Below, piece after piece: positions 16,555-24,709 of a stretch of DNA of 32,934 nucleotides. Within the stretch, counting starts at the first letter, position 1. Each line of letters opens with the position of its first letter. A program made the position numbers and the translations under genes. The notes beneath the pieces were generated by a model. It did not search any database, was not told the DNA's origin, and saw nothing but the letters and a program-made list of their open reading frames with translations. This DNA comes from JBAZTO01 sp041661865 (GTDB lineage: Bacteria > Planctomycetota > Phycisphaerae > SM23-33), in NCBI GenBank assembly GCA_041661865.1, contig JBAZTO010000047.1:1-32934 (forward strand), read 5' to 3'.

Positions 16555-17454
16555 TTGGATAAATCTGGCGAAAACCCCTTCGATATCTGGGGACCTCCGC
16601 TTGAACTCGACGAGTTCTCGGTTGCACCGGAACCAGAAAACGAAGACGCGGAAGACGCGACAGTCCCCAGCGAGCTTACCGGTACCCGTACCGGTAGCGC
16701 AGACGGCAATGCCGTCAAGGGAGCATCCGCTAAGGAAACACCTGAACCGGATGTACTTGACCGACTCGGTGATGAACTAGATGCCCTTGAGTCGGGAACC
16801 GAACCCACGGTTAGCAGCAAGGCCTACAAAGGTATCCAGCGGGCACTTGCCCGTCGTGATGCTGAGATGGCAGCTCTGCGTCAGCAGTACGAACAATCTC
16901 TTGCGCGCCAGGCTAAATATGAGGAAGACCTTGCCTCTATTAATGCCGCAACCAACCTGAACTGGAAGGTGCTTAACAGCAACCTTGAAGACGAGTCCCG
17001 CAAGGAAGCCGAACTGGCCCTCCTTCGGCAGCGTGAACAGTTTCGGAATGAGCAGCAGGCACGAGCGCAGCAGAGGCCACAGGCTACGGCACAGCCGGAA
17101 CCCGAGGCTTGGGAGATTAATCTCGCGGCGGCAGTAGAGCGTGAAGCAGGCCTGTTTGAATCAGGCCTCCAGGAACTTGCACAACTGGCAGGCGTGGACC
17201 CTAAGAGTCCCGCCCTCGACTACGGGCAGGCAAACGAGACGTTCAATGAACGCGTTAAGCGCTTCAACACCTCCCTCCGCACTGCCCAGAAAGCTACTGA
17301 AGAAGCAGAAGTGCAGGCGGTCCGTGGCAAAACGGTCGCTACGCGTGGAGCTAATGGCGGTGAAACTCCCGTCTCTAACAGTGGACTTTCAGACCTACAA
17401 CTTGGCGCTTCCCAGCGCTCTGCTCAGTTCCGGCAGCTAATCGGCACCGGATAA
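16555..17454 (+). CDS. scaffolding protein (putative)
   Basis: 299 residues immediately upstream of the capsid gene. The N-terminal third is acidic and disordered (EPENEDAEDATVP). The centre is a long coiled coil (RRDAEMAALRQQYEQSLARQ; then SRKEAELALLRQREQFRNEQ). The C-terminus is basic/polar. This composition plus position is typical of phage scaffolds, which template prohead assembly and leave before packaging. The TTG start has AGGTGG upstream at short spacing. No protease is visible nearby. Confidence 0.7.
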   Translation: MDKSGENPFDIWGPPLELDEFSVAPEPENEDAEDATVPSELTGTRTGSADGNAVKGASAKETPEPDVLDRLGDELDALESGTEPTVSSKAYKGIQRALARRDAEMAALRQQYEQSLARQAKYEEDLASINAATNLNWKVLNSNLEDESRKEAELALLRQREQFRNEQQARAQQRPQATAQPEPEAWEINLAAAVEREAGLFESGLQELAQLAGVDPKSPALDYGQANETFNERVKRFNTSLRTAQKATEEAEVQAVRGKTVATRGANGGETPVSNSGLSDLQLGASQRSAQFRQLIGTG

Positions 17455-17466
17455 AGGATACACAAC

Positions 17467-18471
17467 TTGGCGCTTACTCTGCTCGATATGCAGCGCCTTC
17501 GTAAGGACCCGTTTGAGAAGGGTGTACTCGACGTCTTCATGGCCGAGTGCGACATCTCTAAGGTTCTTCCGATTAAGACCATTGGTACGGTTGAAGTTTC
17601 GCGTCGTCGAAACAACGGCCTGCCCACCCTTGGCTGGCGCAAGCGAGGCGAGGCCTTCCCGGCCGTCGCCGGCACTACCAGTGACACTGTTACGGACCAG
17701 GTGTTCGCAATGGGTGCCACGATTGACATCGACAAGACGGACATGAGGGACAAGAACCTCATCGAAGACCCGCTTGCCGAACGCACGAAGGCCGCCGTCA
17801 AGGCCGCCGCGTGGACGTTCAACGATGCCGTTATCAACGGCGACCACGCGACTGACGAGGACATGCCGGAAGGCCTGAAGGTTCGTATCGCTGCTGGCCC
17901 GTCTGCCCAGATTATCTACGCGAACAGCTCGACCGCCTCTCTCGACGTTAGCCCGGCCTCCGGTCCGACTACCGCGGAACTGTACACCTGGCTCGACAAG
18001 ATTGACGAAGCCATCTACGCCTGCGACGGCCACCAGGCGGACATCTGCCTGACCGATGCCGACTTCATTCGCGCGTACAAGTCTGCCCTTCGGCGCCTGT
18101 CCCTTTATAAGGACGTTCCGATGGAGAAGCCGTACACGAATCCATCTGGAATGCGCTCTACTGGCTCGGACTTCTACAACAAGAGCATCTTTGAGTACAA
18201 CGGCGTGAAGTTCTTCGACATGGGTCTGAAGGTGGACCAGTCCACTCACATTGTCGGCACTGAAACCGTTGGCGACGCCTGCCGTCCTGCCTACTTCGTG
18301 AAGATGGGCGACGACTACTTCCACGGTATCCAGCAGTACGCGCTTGAAGTCTCCAAGAGCTTCATGCTCGACGACGGCGTTACCTACCGCACGACGATTG
18401 ACTGGCCTGTTGGCTTCCGTCACGTCCACCCGGCCAGCTTCTCGAAGCTCTCCGGCTCGAAGGTGGCCTAA
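17467..18471 (+). CDS. major capsid protein
   Basis: 334 residues following the scaffold gene. The N-terminal helix (DPFEKGVLDVFMAE) and beta-rich segments (LPIKTIGTVEVSRR, TLGWRKRGEAF, QVFAMGATIDIDKTDM), followed by the helical AAVKAAAWTFNDAVINGD, match the HK97-fold P-domain style seen in many phage capsid proteins. The C-terminus contains paired strands (YNGVKFFDMGLKV; YFHGIQQYALEV). The TTG start is 8 bases after AAGGA, which overlaps the scaffold stop. A strong ribosome-binding site fits its expected abundance. Called from position and fold-like pattern; I do not recognise the exact family. Confidence 0.82.
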   Translation: MALTLLDMQRLRKDPFEKGVLDVFMAECDISKVLPIKTIGTVEVSRRRNNGLPTLGWRKRGEAFPAVAGTTSDTVTDQVFAMGATIDIDKTDMRDKNLIEDPLAERTKAAVKAAAWTFNDAVINGDHATDEDMPEGLKVRIAAGPSAQIIYANSSTASLDVSPASGPTTAELYTWLDKIDEAIYACDGHQADICLTDADFIRAYKSALRRLSLYKDVPMEKPYTNPSGMRSTGSDFYNKSIFEYNGVKFFDMGLKVDQSTHIVGTETVGDACRPAYFVKMGDDYFHGIQQYALEVSKSFMLDDGVTYRTTIDWPVGFRHVHPASFSKLSGSKVA

Positions 18472-18472
18472 G

Positions 18473-18970
18473 ATGCGTGATTCTCGCGTAACTATTTTCA
18501 ACTCCACTGTCATGGACACGGGCACCACCACGGTTACCGGCCCTGACATTAATCTCCTGGACGGCTACACCTACAACGGCTCCTACCGCGAGGGCACCAG
18601 CCTCTACGGTATCGGCGCCGAAATCATGGTCAGCGGTGTCACTCTCGGCAACGATGCTGACGGCGTGACGTGGACGTGGAAGTGGCAGGTTGCCCCGGAT
18701 TCGTCCGGCTCTGCCGGCACCTACGTGGACGCTGCGACCATCGGCGTCATCGCTTACGACGACACGAACTTCTTTACCAAGGACGGCACGCTTACCGGTA
18801 CCGCACTTGGCCTTACTCGCGCGAAGCTCTCCAGCCGCCTCCGGACCACGAAGCCCTGGGCGCGTCTCGTCTGCACCAGTGCTGACATTGAAGGCACGTT
18901 CACCTGCACCGTCAACGCCTGGCTCTCGGACGGCACCCACCCGTTCGCCGACTCCGGCGTCGTCTACTAA
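18473..18970 (+). CDS. capsid-associated (decoration-like) protein
   Basis: 165 residues, ATG one base after the capsid stop codon, with AAGGTGG upstream. The sequence is nearly all beta and rich in Thr, Gly and Ser, with VTWTWKWQVAPD in the middle. A beta-rich protein directly after the capsid gene and before a transcription-terminator-like hairpin is typical of cement/decoration proteins, comparable in layout to Bbp16-like proteins. No specific family motif recognised. Confidence 0.55.
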   Translation: MRDSRVTIFNSTVMDTGTTTVTGPDINLLDGYTYNGSYREGTSLYGIGAEIMVSGVTLGNDADGVTWTWKWQVAPDSSGSAGTYVDAATIGVIAYDDTNFFTKDGTLTGTALGLTRAKLSSRLRTTKPWARLVCTSADIEGTFTCTVNAWLSDGTHPFADSGVVY

Positions 18971-18988
18971 GACACGCTAACGCCCTGC

Positions 18989-19010
18989 CGGCCGGGGTCA
19001 TCCCCGGCCG
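18989..19010 (+). terminator. strong hairpin after the capsid gene pair
   Basis: Perfect 9-bp GC-rich stem CGGCCGGGG / CCCCGGCCG with a TCAT loop, followed by TGCTCTTACTT. It lies 18 bases after the decoration-like gene. It could act as a partial terminator or protect the 3' end of the capsid mRNA. Confidence 0.65.
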
Positions 19011-19036
19011 TGCTCTTACTTAGAAGGATTCAACCG

Positions 19037-19327
19037 ATTCTTAATCCCTATACCCACGAAGAACCCTGCACCAATGGTGACCATTTCATCATCAAGACGT
19101 TGAACCCGGACTTCTCAGGCGTGCGCCTCGGTGTCCAGTTTGGCGGTGGCGTAGGACGTACGCGCTCCATTGAAAAGGCCAAGCGATTCGACGAAGAGTT
19201 CGGCTATGCCGTAACCCGCCCGCCGAGTGTTGAGGCATGGAACATCAAGCCGGAAGACCCGATGCGTAACCGCGCAGTCGAGTACCAGCGCGAGAACAGT
19301 ACGCCCGTGGTCGTAGAGATTGACTAA
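19037..19327 (+). CDS. hypothetical protein, probable ATT start
   Basis: 96 residues if started at ATT 19037. AGAAGGA (19022-19028) lies 8 bases upstream, the same spacing used by the capsid and giant-protein genes. The only earlier in-frame conventional start, GTG 19010, lies at the foot of the terminator hairpin with no site; the next ones (TTG near 19098, GTG near 19119) have no ribosome-binding site and would cut into coding-like sequence. Contains GVRLGVQFGGGVGRTRSIEKA. It overlaps the next gene by 8 bases. Function unknown. Confidence 0.55.
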   Translation: MLNPYTHEEPCTNGDHFIIKTLNPDFSGVRLGVQFGGGVGRTRSIEKAKRFDEEFGYAVTRPPSVEAWNIKPEDPMRNRAVEYQRENSTPVVVEID

Positions 19328-19514
19328 CCAGCAGCCCGGCGTCACGTACACGATGGACGCCCTTGTCCAGCAGCACGACGCAGTGATGTCCCTGGTCAAA
19401 GAGAACCAGGAACTGAAGGCGTTTAAGAACGCTGCTCTTGAACGAATCAAATCACTGGATGAGCAAATCGCCCAGTGTTCGTGCGCTGTGATTGGCGCGG
19501 AAGGAGAGGCCTAA
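19320..19514 (+). CDS. small coiled-coil hypothetical protein
   Basis: 64 residues, TTG start inside the end of the previous gene (TTGACTAA). Residues 14-50 form a probable coiled coil (DALVQQHDAVMSLVKENQEL; LERIKSLDEQIAQCSC). Its stop abuts the next gene's TTG directly. It could be a structural chaperone or a linker; nothing specific is recognised. Confidence 0.55.
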   Translation: MTNQQPGVTYTMDALVQQHDAVMSLVKENQELKAFKNAALERIKSLDEQIAQCSCAVIGAEGEA

Positions 19515-20033
19515 TTGGCTTCCGTTGACTCTCTTGTAAATACCCGGATTGCGGGCCAGGACTCCAAGCTCCAACTGGCTGACGCTAACGGCGTTGTCTT
19601 TGAGCTTGAAGCTGACAGCACTACCGGGCAGCTTCTTATCAAGCGCAACGGCACGACCGCCGCTGGCTTTAACGCATACGGCGCAGCCTACCGGCGCGTC
19701 CAGGCGAAGACCGCTTCCTATACTTGCACCGCGGCTGACAGCGGCACACTGTTCACCACGACTGGCGCTTCCGGCGCCGTGACCTTCACCCTACCGGCCG
19801 TCGCCACTTCGGCTGGCGTCTGGTACGAGTTCGTGAATACCGTGGGCCAGAATATGGTCATCACCGCCCCGGCGAACACGATGGTTGCCCACAACGACGC
19901 CACCGCAACCTCGGTGACGTTCTCCGAAGCCGGTTTTCTCATTGGTGCGTCTTGCAAGGTTACTTGTGACGGCGCCCTGTGGCTCTTCCAGCAGCACCTC
20001 GCCGCCGAAGCCTCAACCCCTGTCGTGGCCTAA
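19515..20033 (+). CDS. beta-rich putative virion protein
   Basis: 172 residues, TTG start with AAGGAG (19501-19506) 8 bases upstream and no gap to the preceding stop. Residues 1-65 (LQLADANGVVFELEADST; GQLLIKRNGTTAAGF) and 66-160 (YTCTAADSGTLFTTTGASGA; VTFTLPAVAT; FVNTVGQNMVITAP) read as successive beta-sandwich strands. The second part resembles small beta domains found on phage fibres and capsid ornaments. Probably exposed on the particle; inference only. Confidence 0.6.
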   Translation: MASVDSLVNTRIAGQDSKLQLADANGVVFELEADSTTGQLLIKRNGTTAAGFNAYGAAYRRVQAKTASYTCTAADSGTLFTTTGASGAVTFTLPAVATSAGVWYEFVNTVGQNMVITAPANTMVAHNDATATSVTFSEAGFLIGASCKVTCDGALWLFQQHLAAEASTPVVA

Positions 20034-20036
20034 CCA

Positions 20037-20441
20037 ATGGCTAGTTTCTCCGACTACGCCGAAGACAAGATTCTCGACCACGCGCTGTCTGACGGCGCGT
20101 GGACTGAGCCTGCCAACCTCTTCCTGGCACTCTGCACTTCTGTTCCGACCGATGCCTCTACTGGTACCACCATCGTGGAGGCGAACTACACGGGCTATGC
20201 CCGAATAGAAATCGCGGCCACCGACCTTAGCGCGTCCTCTGGTGGAAGCAAGACGAACAGTGCGGCTATCACCTTTGCCGCCTGTACCGCTGGTACGAGT
20301 ACCGTCATTGGCTTCGCCCTCTGCGACGCTGTTACCGTTGGGAACGTCATCATGTGGGGCACTGTAACTTCGAAAGTTATAGATACATCAAACACGCCGG
20401 CCACGGTAGCGATTGGCGCTCTCGTAGCCACCCTGGACTAA
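20037..20441 (+). CDS. short virion protein of a widespread phage family
   Basis: 134 residues, ATG in the context CTAACCAATGGC, shared exactly with the gene at 23531. The pattern FSDYAEDKILDHAL - LFLALCTSVPTD - GYARIEI - IGFALCDAV - VTSKVID recurs in many tailed phages as a small minor structural (tail or head decoration) protein whose precise role is unclear. The family resemblance is from memory of the pattern. Confidence 0.6.
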   Translation: MASFSDYAEDKILDHALSDGAWTEPANLFLALCTSVPTDASTGTTIVEANYTGYARIEIAATDLSASSGGSKTNSAAITFAACTAGTSTVIGFALCDAVTVGNVIMWGTVTSKVIDTSNTPATVAIGALVATLD

Positions 20442-20443
20442 CT

Positions 20444-20773
20444 ATGACTGCATCTGAAGAACTCATCGCATTTGGTTACGCGGATGAAGGCGGCGAGTAC
20501 GTCAAGTACAAGGCCGGCAGGGCGCGTGACAAGTACGTTACCACCGAGGGTGGTTTCCTGCGCTATACACGTGAAGACGGCCAGTGGGTCGGTGTTCCGC
20601 ATAGCGTCGCCAAGTCTTTCGAAGGGGTCTCCGGCCTTCTTTACTCTACCCACCCGCAGTGCTTCGAAATGGTCTACCCGAATGCCGAGGTGGAACACAT
20701 CTACGCCGTTGGCAACCAAGAACGCGCTGCGCGTCAGGCCGAATCGCTGGCGCGCAAAGCGGCAGCGGCCTAA
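20444..20773 (+). CDS. hypothetical protein
   Basis: 109 residues, ATG three bases after the preceding stop. It has aromatic, Tyr-rich beta segments (YADEGGEYVKYKAGRARDKY; GFLRYTREDGQWVGVP) and an alanine-rich helical C-terminus (ERAARQAESLARKAAAA). No function recognised. Translation would run into the SD-containing hairpin ahead of the next gene. Confidence 0.6.
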   Translation: MTASEELIAFGYADEGGEYVKYKAGRARDKYVTTEGGFLRYTREDGQWVGVPHSVAKSFEGVSGLLYSTHPQCFEMVYPNAEVEHIYAVGNQERAARQAESLARKAAAA

Positions 20774-20774
20774 C

Positions 20775-20802
20775 GTTCCCTTCGATGTTCACTGAAAGGA
20801 AC
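20775..20802 (+). promoter_or_regulatory. hairpin that can hide the ribosome-binding site of the secreted-protein gene
   Basis: GTTCCCTT (20775-20782) pairs with AAAGGAAC (20795-20802), with one internal mismatch and a 12-base loop. The 3' arm contains the AAGGA likely to serve ATG 20815. The previous gene's stop lies 2 bases before the 5' arm, so ribosomes ending there could open the hairpin. Confidence 0.4.
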
Positions 20803-20814
20803 AAAGCACCCATT

Positions 20815-21270
20815 ATGAAGAAGTTTATCCTGTCCTTCGCAGCCGTTGCTGCAATCCTTGGCTCATTCGCCATCAGTCCCTCGGGCACCCCAGCTAATGC
20901 CGCTGGCGAGCTCCGCACTCAGGTTGCGTGTTCCCCGCTCACGTCCAGTCAGGCGGCCCAGCCCGGCGACGAGCAGGTATGCCGCATCCGCGTTCGCAAC
21001 ACCTCCACCGAAGCTATCACTGGTATCACGGTGGACCGGCCGACGCCGAACACTATCACGAACCGCTATGCCTACAAGTCCACGCTTGCGTGCGACCTTG
21101 GTGGCTGCGCCCCGTTCGACCTCGCCCCAGGCAAGAGCCTCATCATTTTCGAAGAGGCAACGTTCAACGCTACCCAGGACGGCCGCGGCCTGACGACCGC
21201 AACGGCAACTGGCGACATAGATGGCGTCATTGTCAGCGGCAGCGGCACTGAGCAGAAAAGTCTTCCGTAG
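20815..21270 (+). CDS. secreted immunoglobulin-like (DUF11-type) protein
   Basis: 151 residues. Residues 1-29 look like a Sec signal peptide: basic MKK, hydrophobic FILSFAAVAAILGSFAI, then an ANAA-type cleavage site. The rest resembles a single beta-sandwich repeat of the DUF11/surface-adhesin type (VRNTSTEAITGITV; FDLAPGKSLIIFEEATF; LTTATATGDIDG), with Cys at about 39, 56, 93 and 98 that could form disulfides outside the cell. ATG 20815 was chosen for the signal peptide; AAGGA is 14 bases upstream, longer than usual. ATG 20785 would add 10 residues without a ribosome-binding site. It is flanked by its own hairpins, like a moron. Could be a surface or superinfection factor. Confidence 0.65.
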   Translation: MKKFILSFAAVAAILGSFAISPSGTPANAAGELRTQVACSPLTSSQAAQPGDEQVCRIRVRNTSTEAITGITVDRPTPNTITNRYAYKSTLACDLGGCAPFDLAPGKSLIIFEEATFNATQDGRGLTTATATGDIDGVIVSGSGTEQKSLP

Positions 21271-21296
21271 CCTTAGCCCACTAGCTACCCAGCCCG

Positions 21297-21328
21297 AGAG
21301 GCGAAGCGCTCAACGCCTTCGCCTCTTT
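21297..21328 (+). terminator. intrinsic-terminator-like hairpin
   Basis: Perfect 10-bp stem AGAGGCGAAG / CTTCGCCTCT around a 10-base loop, ending in a short CTTTCC tail. It lies 26 bases after the secreted-protein stop and before the ribosome-binding site of the next gene. Confidence 0.7.
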
Positions 21329-21349
21329 CCATATCCGTAGGAGCCATCA

Positions 21350-23527
21350 TTGGCGATTCTTGTTTACGACGGTGCTGAGTCTGGCGACTTCACGGCTGCG
21401 CTCGCCACAAGCGGGACGGTTTCTGTCGTCACGAGCCCGGTCCACGCCGGCGATTACGCCTACCGCGTGAACCCGGCTGCGGGCAACGGGTACATTTCGT
21501 TCAATGGCCTCGCAAACACCGGCCTCAAGGCCGACATCAACGCCGACACCTACGCGACCTTCTGGCTCTACTTCACTGCGCTCCCGAGCGCGGGTATCGC
21601 GAAGATTCAGTTTGTGAACGCCTCGAACGTGCTGGTCGGCCGCTACATGTCAGTGGACACATCGGGGCAGGTGCAACTTAACGCATCGGGCACGGTCGCT
21701 GCGACTCTTACAACTGGCGTTTGGTATCTCGTTGAGTTCTCGGTGACATCTACAACAAGTTCTGTCTCTGTCGGCGGAGCAGCGGCCGTAACGTTTGGCG
21801 CAGGCGGCAGCCCGTACCGCCTGATGTTCGGGGAAACCTCCGGCTCGAACACCTTTGACATGATTGCCGATGACATCGTTCTCGACGGCAGTGTCCACCA
21901 TACGACGCCGCATATTACCCGCCTCCTGCCGACCGGCGCGGGGACTGATTCCGCCTGGACAGACGGCACAGGCTCAACCTACGCCGAGGTGGATGAGTAC
22001 CCCCCGGACGGCAACACGACTTACATTCAGAACACGAGCGGGACGAGCGTCGCTCACACGTTCACGATGCAGTCTCTCGCCGCCGCGGGCGCTGTCGGCG
22101 CAGTGGCGGCGGTTTTGGGCATGGCCGTCATGGCAGAGTCTACGTCCACAACCACGTCTGGCCGCGTTCGAATGCGTTCGGGGGGCACGGTCGTCCAGCC
22201 CTTCAACGTGGACCTCGGCAACACGACCTACGTCCCAGTGAGAATCGTTCGCGAGGTGGACCCAGACACCTCTGCGGCATGGACCACTTCGGGCGTGAAC
22301 GCGGTCGAGATTGGGGTCTTCAAGGACACCGACAGCTCTTCGATTCGCGCCACGTCTGTCTACGCAATGGTCCTCACGGACGGCGTGAACCCGAGCGTTC
22401 CGGCCGACCTTGTTCTCTCCACAAGCGATGGCGTATCTACCGCTACGCTACTGGTGCGCTCTCCTGCCCTTCTTACCCTCTCTACCGCCGCTGGCGCCGC
22501 TGCGCCAACGATGGCCCTTCAGAGCCCGGCGCTCCTGTCCCTTGCCGCTGACGGCGTATCCGCCGCGGCCTCTGGCCTGCGCTCCCCTGCCTTGCTCAGC
22601 ATGGCCGCAGACGGCCTGTCCAGTGCGTCAGCGCTAGTGCGCTCCCCGGCCCTGCTGGCACTCAGTGCCGCGGCAGGCCTCAGCACCGCAGCCGCCACAG
22701 TGCTCGCCCCGTCCCTCGTGGTGCTATCCGCCAGCGCGGGTGTGTCCACGGCGGCGGTGGAAGTCATCACCCTGGCTGCCGGCGAGATGTCTCTCGACTC
22801 AACGATTGGCACTGGCTCGGCGACCCTGACCGTGAGCACTACTAGCTTCGTTGTTCCAGGTACGACGGCCGGGCTGGGCGCCGCCACGCTTGCCCTGCAA
22901 GCACCGACCCAGCTTGTCCTCAGTGCCGGTGCAGGCCTGTCTAGTGCTGCTGCTACCGTTATTTCCCCCGTGCTGCTAGCCATGCAGTCAAGCGGCGTGG
23001 GCACTGCTGCAACCGTCGTAAGTACCATGGCTTACCTCATTCCTGCTACAATAGACGGAGTAGCCACGGCTGCATTGGTGGTCATTTCCCCGGCGCTACT
23101 GGCAATAGAAGCGGACGGACTGTCAGAATCGACACTGGGTGTCACGGCACCATCTCTCGTCATTGTTAGCGCAACCGCGGGAATCTCCACTGCTGCCCTG
23201 GCTGTTAAATCACCAGCGTTGCTACAGCTTTCGGCAGATGGCCTTGGTGCTGCTTCAATTGCCGTCAAATCGCCCGCGCTGCTGTCGCTCACCGCTAGCG
23301 GGCTGGCTAGTGCAACCGCTCTCGCGTCTTCTCAGGCACTCCTCGTTATCGCTGCGGACGGCACCAGCCTTGCAACGATAACGGAACTGTCGCTTGGCCC
23401 AACTACCAGGGTGAGACTCGGCGGGGCAATCCTGCTCAGGCCAGTGTTCCTTCAGGGTGGCAAGCAGAACGTCGTACGCATCGGCGGAGGTTACTCAAAT
23501 CCCGTTCGCATTCCAGGTGGCTTCTAA
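21350..23527 (+). CDS. repeat-rich adhesin-like virion protein
   Basis: 725 residues, TTG start with TAGGAG upstream. Residues 1-185 look like a concanavalin/LamG-type beta sandwich (GAESGDFTAAL; YATFWLYFTALPSAGIAKIQ; MIADDIVLDGS). Residues 186-350 form a second beta domain. Residues about 352-684 consist of about 16 tandem units of 20-22 residues built on the pattern SPALLxLxADGLSxAxxxV. The C-terminus (TTRVRLGGAILLRPVFLQGG) is basic and different. It probably projects from the tail and binds a surface; this is inferred from its position among structural genes and its modular beta structure. Confidence 0.65.
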   Translation: MAILVYDGAESGDFTAALATSGTVSVVTSPVHAGDYAYRVNPAAGNGYISFNGLANTGLKADINADTYATFWLYFTALPSAGIAKIQFVNASNVLVGRYMSVDTSGQVQLNASGTVAATLTTGVWYLVEFSVTSTTSSVSVGGAAAVTFGAGGSPYRLMFGETSGSNTFDMIADDIVLDGSVHHTTPHITRLLPTGAGTDSAWTDGTGSTYAEVDEYPPDGNTTYIQNTSGTSVAHTFTMQSLAAAGAVGAVAAVLGMAVMAESTSTTTSGRVRMRSGGTVVQPFNVDLGNTTYVPVRIVREVDPDTSAAWTTSGVNAVEIGVFKDTDSSSIRATSVYAMVLTDGVNPSVPADLVLSTSDGVSTATLLVRSPALLTLSTAAGAAAPTMALQSPALLSLAADGVSAAASGLRSPALLSMAADGLSSASALVRSPALLALSAAAGLSTAAATVLAPSLVVLSASAGVSTAAVEVITLAAGEMSLDSTIGTGSATLTVSTTSFVVPGTTAGLGAATLALQAPTQLVLSAGAGLSSAAATVISPVLLAMQSSGVGTAATVVSTMAYLIPATIDGVATAALVVISPALLAIEADGLSESTLGVTAPSLVIVSATAGISTAALAVKSPALLQLSADGLGAASIAVKSPALLSLTASGLASATALASSQALLVIAADGTSLATITELSLGPTTRVRLGGAILLRPVFLQGGKQNVVRIGGGYSNPVRIPGGF
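22403..23400 (+). repeat. about 16 tandem 60-66 bp units inside the adhesin-like gene
   Basis: Protein-level repeat units contain S-P-A-L-L followed by a short Leu/Ala stretch, A-D/A-G and a Ser/Thr-Ala run. Units in the first and last thirds are the most alike; the middle is diverged. DNA identity between units is partial, so this looks like old duplication under protein selection. Confidence 0.75.
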
Positions 23528-23530
23528 CCA

Positions 23531-24709
23531 ATGGCAGTAACGTTCAACATCCCAGTAGACGAACTAGATGTCGCTCAGCTTATTGCTGACGGCTTTACTA
23601 GCCTTACACTCTGGTACGCCGACGAGCCGGACGGCGTGTACCAGGATTCGGGCGTTACTCCTGACCCTGCCACCCTGGCTGCCGCGGTTACCGCCGAAGA
23701 CTATGAGTTCGAGTTCTCCTACTCTGGCGGCTCGCCCAGTCAGTGGTTCAAGGTGCGGGCCAAGCAGGGCATCAGTTACAGCGATATCTACCTGTCCAGC
23801 CCCTTTACCGGTGGCTCGGGTGTCACCCTGGCCTACCTGCGGCGCAGGCTTGGCAAGATGCTTGGCGACATGGCGGTCATTACCACGACTGCCTCTGCGG
23901 ATGCGAACACGGCCACATGCACTGGCTTCGAGGTAAAGCGCTGGCCTGACAATTACTTCAACGGGCAGTTCATCTACCGGCCTGCCACGGATGAAGACGC
24001 CATCATTGATAGCAGCACCCAGTCCACGGGCGCGCTGAACTTCTCCCCGGACAACGGGACGACCGTTGGCAGCGGTGTCGTCCTGGAGATTACGAAGCGC
24101 TGGACGCACAGCGAGTACAACGAAGCCATCAACTGGGCCTGTGTGGCCGCCTACCCGGTGCTCTCCCGGCCCATTGTGAACACTGGCCTGCTGACCATCG
24201 CCGATACGATGGTCTACACGGCGCCGCAGGACATCCTGACGATAACCAGTGTGGAGATTGAGTCCAAGTTCCAGCCTGACAGCACGGACCCGGCAGTCCG
24301 CGGGCGCCCGTGGTCGCAGGTCCCCTTCGCCCCCCTGAACGAGGGCCTGAACGTCAAGTTTGAACTCAACTGGCCCGAGATGGAGGACCAGCGGCTTCGC
24401 GTGTGCGGCACGGGCTACCTCTCCCAGATGGCAGAGGACACGGATAGCACCGAATGCCTTCAGCACAACGCAGACCTCCTCCTGGCCAAGGCCGCGGAGC
24501 GGCTGTTCAGCCTCATGTCCATGAACGCAGCCTCCAGCGACCGCGACTTCTACATCGAACAGGAGTCGCGCTTCAAGAGCCTCTACCTTGAAAGCAAGCC
24601 GAGCCAGCGCAGCAAGCGCAGTGCTCAGCGCCGCTGGGGCGCGGATGCGCGAGCGCAGGGCGGAGGCCGAGCACCGTACGACCCGCGGCGTGATGGACGT
24701 GCGCCTTAA
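23531..24709 (+). CDS. putative head-tail adaptor / tail protein
   Basis: 392 residues. Residues 1-95 resemble a fibronectin-like beta domain (SLTLWYADEPDGVYQDSG; FEFSYSGGSPSQWFKVRA). Residues 100-345 begin with LAYLRRRLGKMLGDM and contain THSEYNEAINWACVAAYPVL and a helical AKAAERLFSLMSMNAASS. A helical protein with that EYNEAINWA-type segment, just before a 650-residue beta-rich gene, recalls adaptor-then-nozzle order in short-tailed phages, but no motif proves it. The C-terminal 50 residues are strongly basic. ATG 23531 follows AGGTGG; the stop overlaps the next ATG (TAATG). Confidence 0.55.
   Translation: MAVTFNIPVDELDVAQLIADGFTSLTLWYADEPDGVYQDSGVTPDPATLAAAVTAEDYEFEFSYSGGSPSQWFKVRAKQGISYSDIYLSSPFTGGSGVTLAYLRRRLGKMLGDMAVITTTASADANTATCTGFEVKRWPDNYFNGQFIYRPATDEDAIIDSSTQSTGALNFSPDNGTTVGSGVVLEITKRWTHSEYNEAINWACVAAYPVLSRPIVNTGLLTIADTMVYTAPQDILTITSVEIESKFQPDSTDPAVRGRPWSQVPFAPLNEGLNVKFELNWPEMEDQRLRVCGTGYLSQMAEDTDSTECLQHNADLLLAKAAERLFSLMSMNAASSDRDFYIEQESRFKSLYLESKPSQRSKRSAQRRWGADARAQGGGRAPYDPRRDGRAP

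Noticed and set aside
22403..23400. CRISPR array
   Set aside because: The repeat is at protein level in an open frame, with no conserved DNA repeat and no spacers.
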